A stretch of 15,847 nucleotides of DNA, from NCBI GenBank assembly GCA_003557485.1, contig PWOI01000073.1, forward strand, positions 1-15,847. Direction: 5' to 3'. Origin of the DNA: Elusimicrobiota bacterium (GTDB lineage Bacteria; CG03; SLGR01; PWQF01). This document shows, one piece after another, positions 15,423 to 15,847 of this stretch. Both the position numbers and the translations under genes were made by a program. How positions within the stretch are numbered: position 1 is the first letter of the stretch; each line of letters begins with the position of its first letter. Below the pieces are notes generated by a model that saw nothing but the letters and a program-made list of their open reading frames with translations, searched no databases and had not been told where the DNA came from.

Positions 15423-15847
15423 TTACCCGGATTCACAGCCCGGCAGGCTGAAATATACCCGGGTCCCTTTTCCGTACTCGGATTCTGCTCCTATTGTTCC
15501 TCCGTGCTGCTGTATTATTTTTTTAGATATTGCCAGTCCGAGCCCCGTTCCTTCGGAACTTTTCTGCCTGCCTTCAGAAAACTGTTTGAAATCCTGAAAA
15601 AGGTTTTCCAGGTTTTCCTTCCTGATACCAATACCGGTATCTTTCACAGACACATTAAGATAATTTTCAGTTTCCTCTATTTTTATTTCTATATGGCCTT
15701 GATCGGTAAATTTCAGAGCGTTATTTAAAAGGTTTATAATAACTTGTGCTATGCGGTCATAATCAAAACAGGCAAAGTTCTCGTTACTTCCGGGATTAAA
15801 CCTTATCTCAATATTCTTCTTGCGGGCCACAGGCTGCATCTCCTCAA
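15423..15847 (-). CDS. Sensor histidine kinase, C-terminal ATPase domain only (5' end outside window)
   Basis: The frame is open to the window edge, so the sensor and phospho-acceptor regions lie outside. An ATG at 15839 is internal; two Glu codons precede it in frame. The visible 140 residues are a HATPase_c domain with the N box NLLNNALKFT, the G1 box DTGIGI, the F box FQDFKQF and the G2 box GTGLGLAISKKIIQQHGG, in the usual order, ending with a short CESG tail. These are the ATP-binding motifs of two-component kinases and all key residues appear intact. No receiver domain follows. The signal and partner regulator cannot be read here. Confidence 0.93.
   Translation of the reverse strand, partial: EEMQPVARKKNIEIRFNPGSNENFACFDYDRIAQVIINLLNNALKFTDQGHIEIKIEETENYLNVSVKDTGIGIRKENLENLFQDFKQFSEGRQKSSEGTGLGLAISKKIIQQHGGTIGAESEYGKGTRVYFSLPGCESG

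Noticed and set aside
15423-15480. Candidate terminator hairpin between the convergent genes
   Set aside because: GC-rich repeats (ACCCGG/CCGGGT and CAGCC/GGCTG) lie within the kinase coding sequence and are not followed by a T run on either strand.
1-15847. Search for CRISPR, insertion sequences, phage or defence genes
   Set aside because: No spaced direct repeats, transposase or integrase motifs, or defence domains were found; every long frame is a core-genome gene.

Overview
The window is a dense stretch of bacterial core genome with no mobile element, CRISPR array or phage gene. Eighteen genes, from rplM (start at 14385) to a truncated UDP-glucose dehydrogenase gene at base 1, all lie on the minus strand. 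Neighbours overlap or lie 1-2 bases apart, except for one 71-base gap (3193-3263). The right end holds a minus-strand tRNA-His(GTG) gene, a plus-strand SIMPL/YggE-type protein gene and the 3' part of a minus-strand sensor histidine kinase gene. The source is an uncultured-looking, mid-GC bacterium. The order tsaC-ywlE-glyA-upp-wecA-wecB resembles the Bacillus/Clostridium arrangement (without rpiB and comEB), while rplM-rpsI followed by argC-argJ is not the textbook Firmicutes layout. I cannot assign a phylum from the sequence alone.

Layout in transcription order (right to left): (1) ribosomal proteins L13 and S9; (2) a signal peptide peptidase of the SppA type and a Yip1-like membrane protein; (3) argC and argJ of the cyclic arginine/ornithine pathway; (4) tsaC (tRNA t6A), a YwlE-type phosphatase, glyA and upp; (5) wecA-like and wecB, which begin a lipid-linked glycan and make UDP-ManNAc; (6) a GAF-GAF-HD-GYP protein whose HD-GYP domain has lost most of its metal ligands; (7) queD, queE, queC and queF in exactly the order of the pathway to preQ1, then ugd, which makes UDP-glucuronate.

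The genes serve translation (L13, S9, tRNA-His, t6A, queuosine), envelope glycan precursors (wecA, wecB, ugd), membrane proteolysis and one-carbon/pyrimidine/arginine metabolism. Tight packing suggests one very long transcription unit, or two with a break at 3193-3263. Promoter-like sequences can be read by eye for tRNA-His, for the SIMPL gene (divergent, back to back) and for rplM, where the -10 box ends only nine bases before the start codon. I see no clearly new multi-gene system. The points most worth a second look are the degenerate HD-GYP protein, the near-leaderless rplM promoter and the nine-C tract in ugd.
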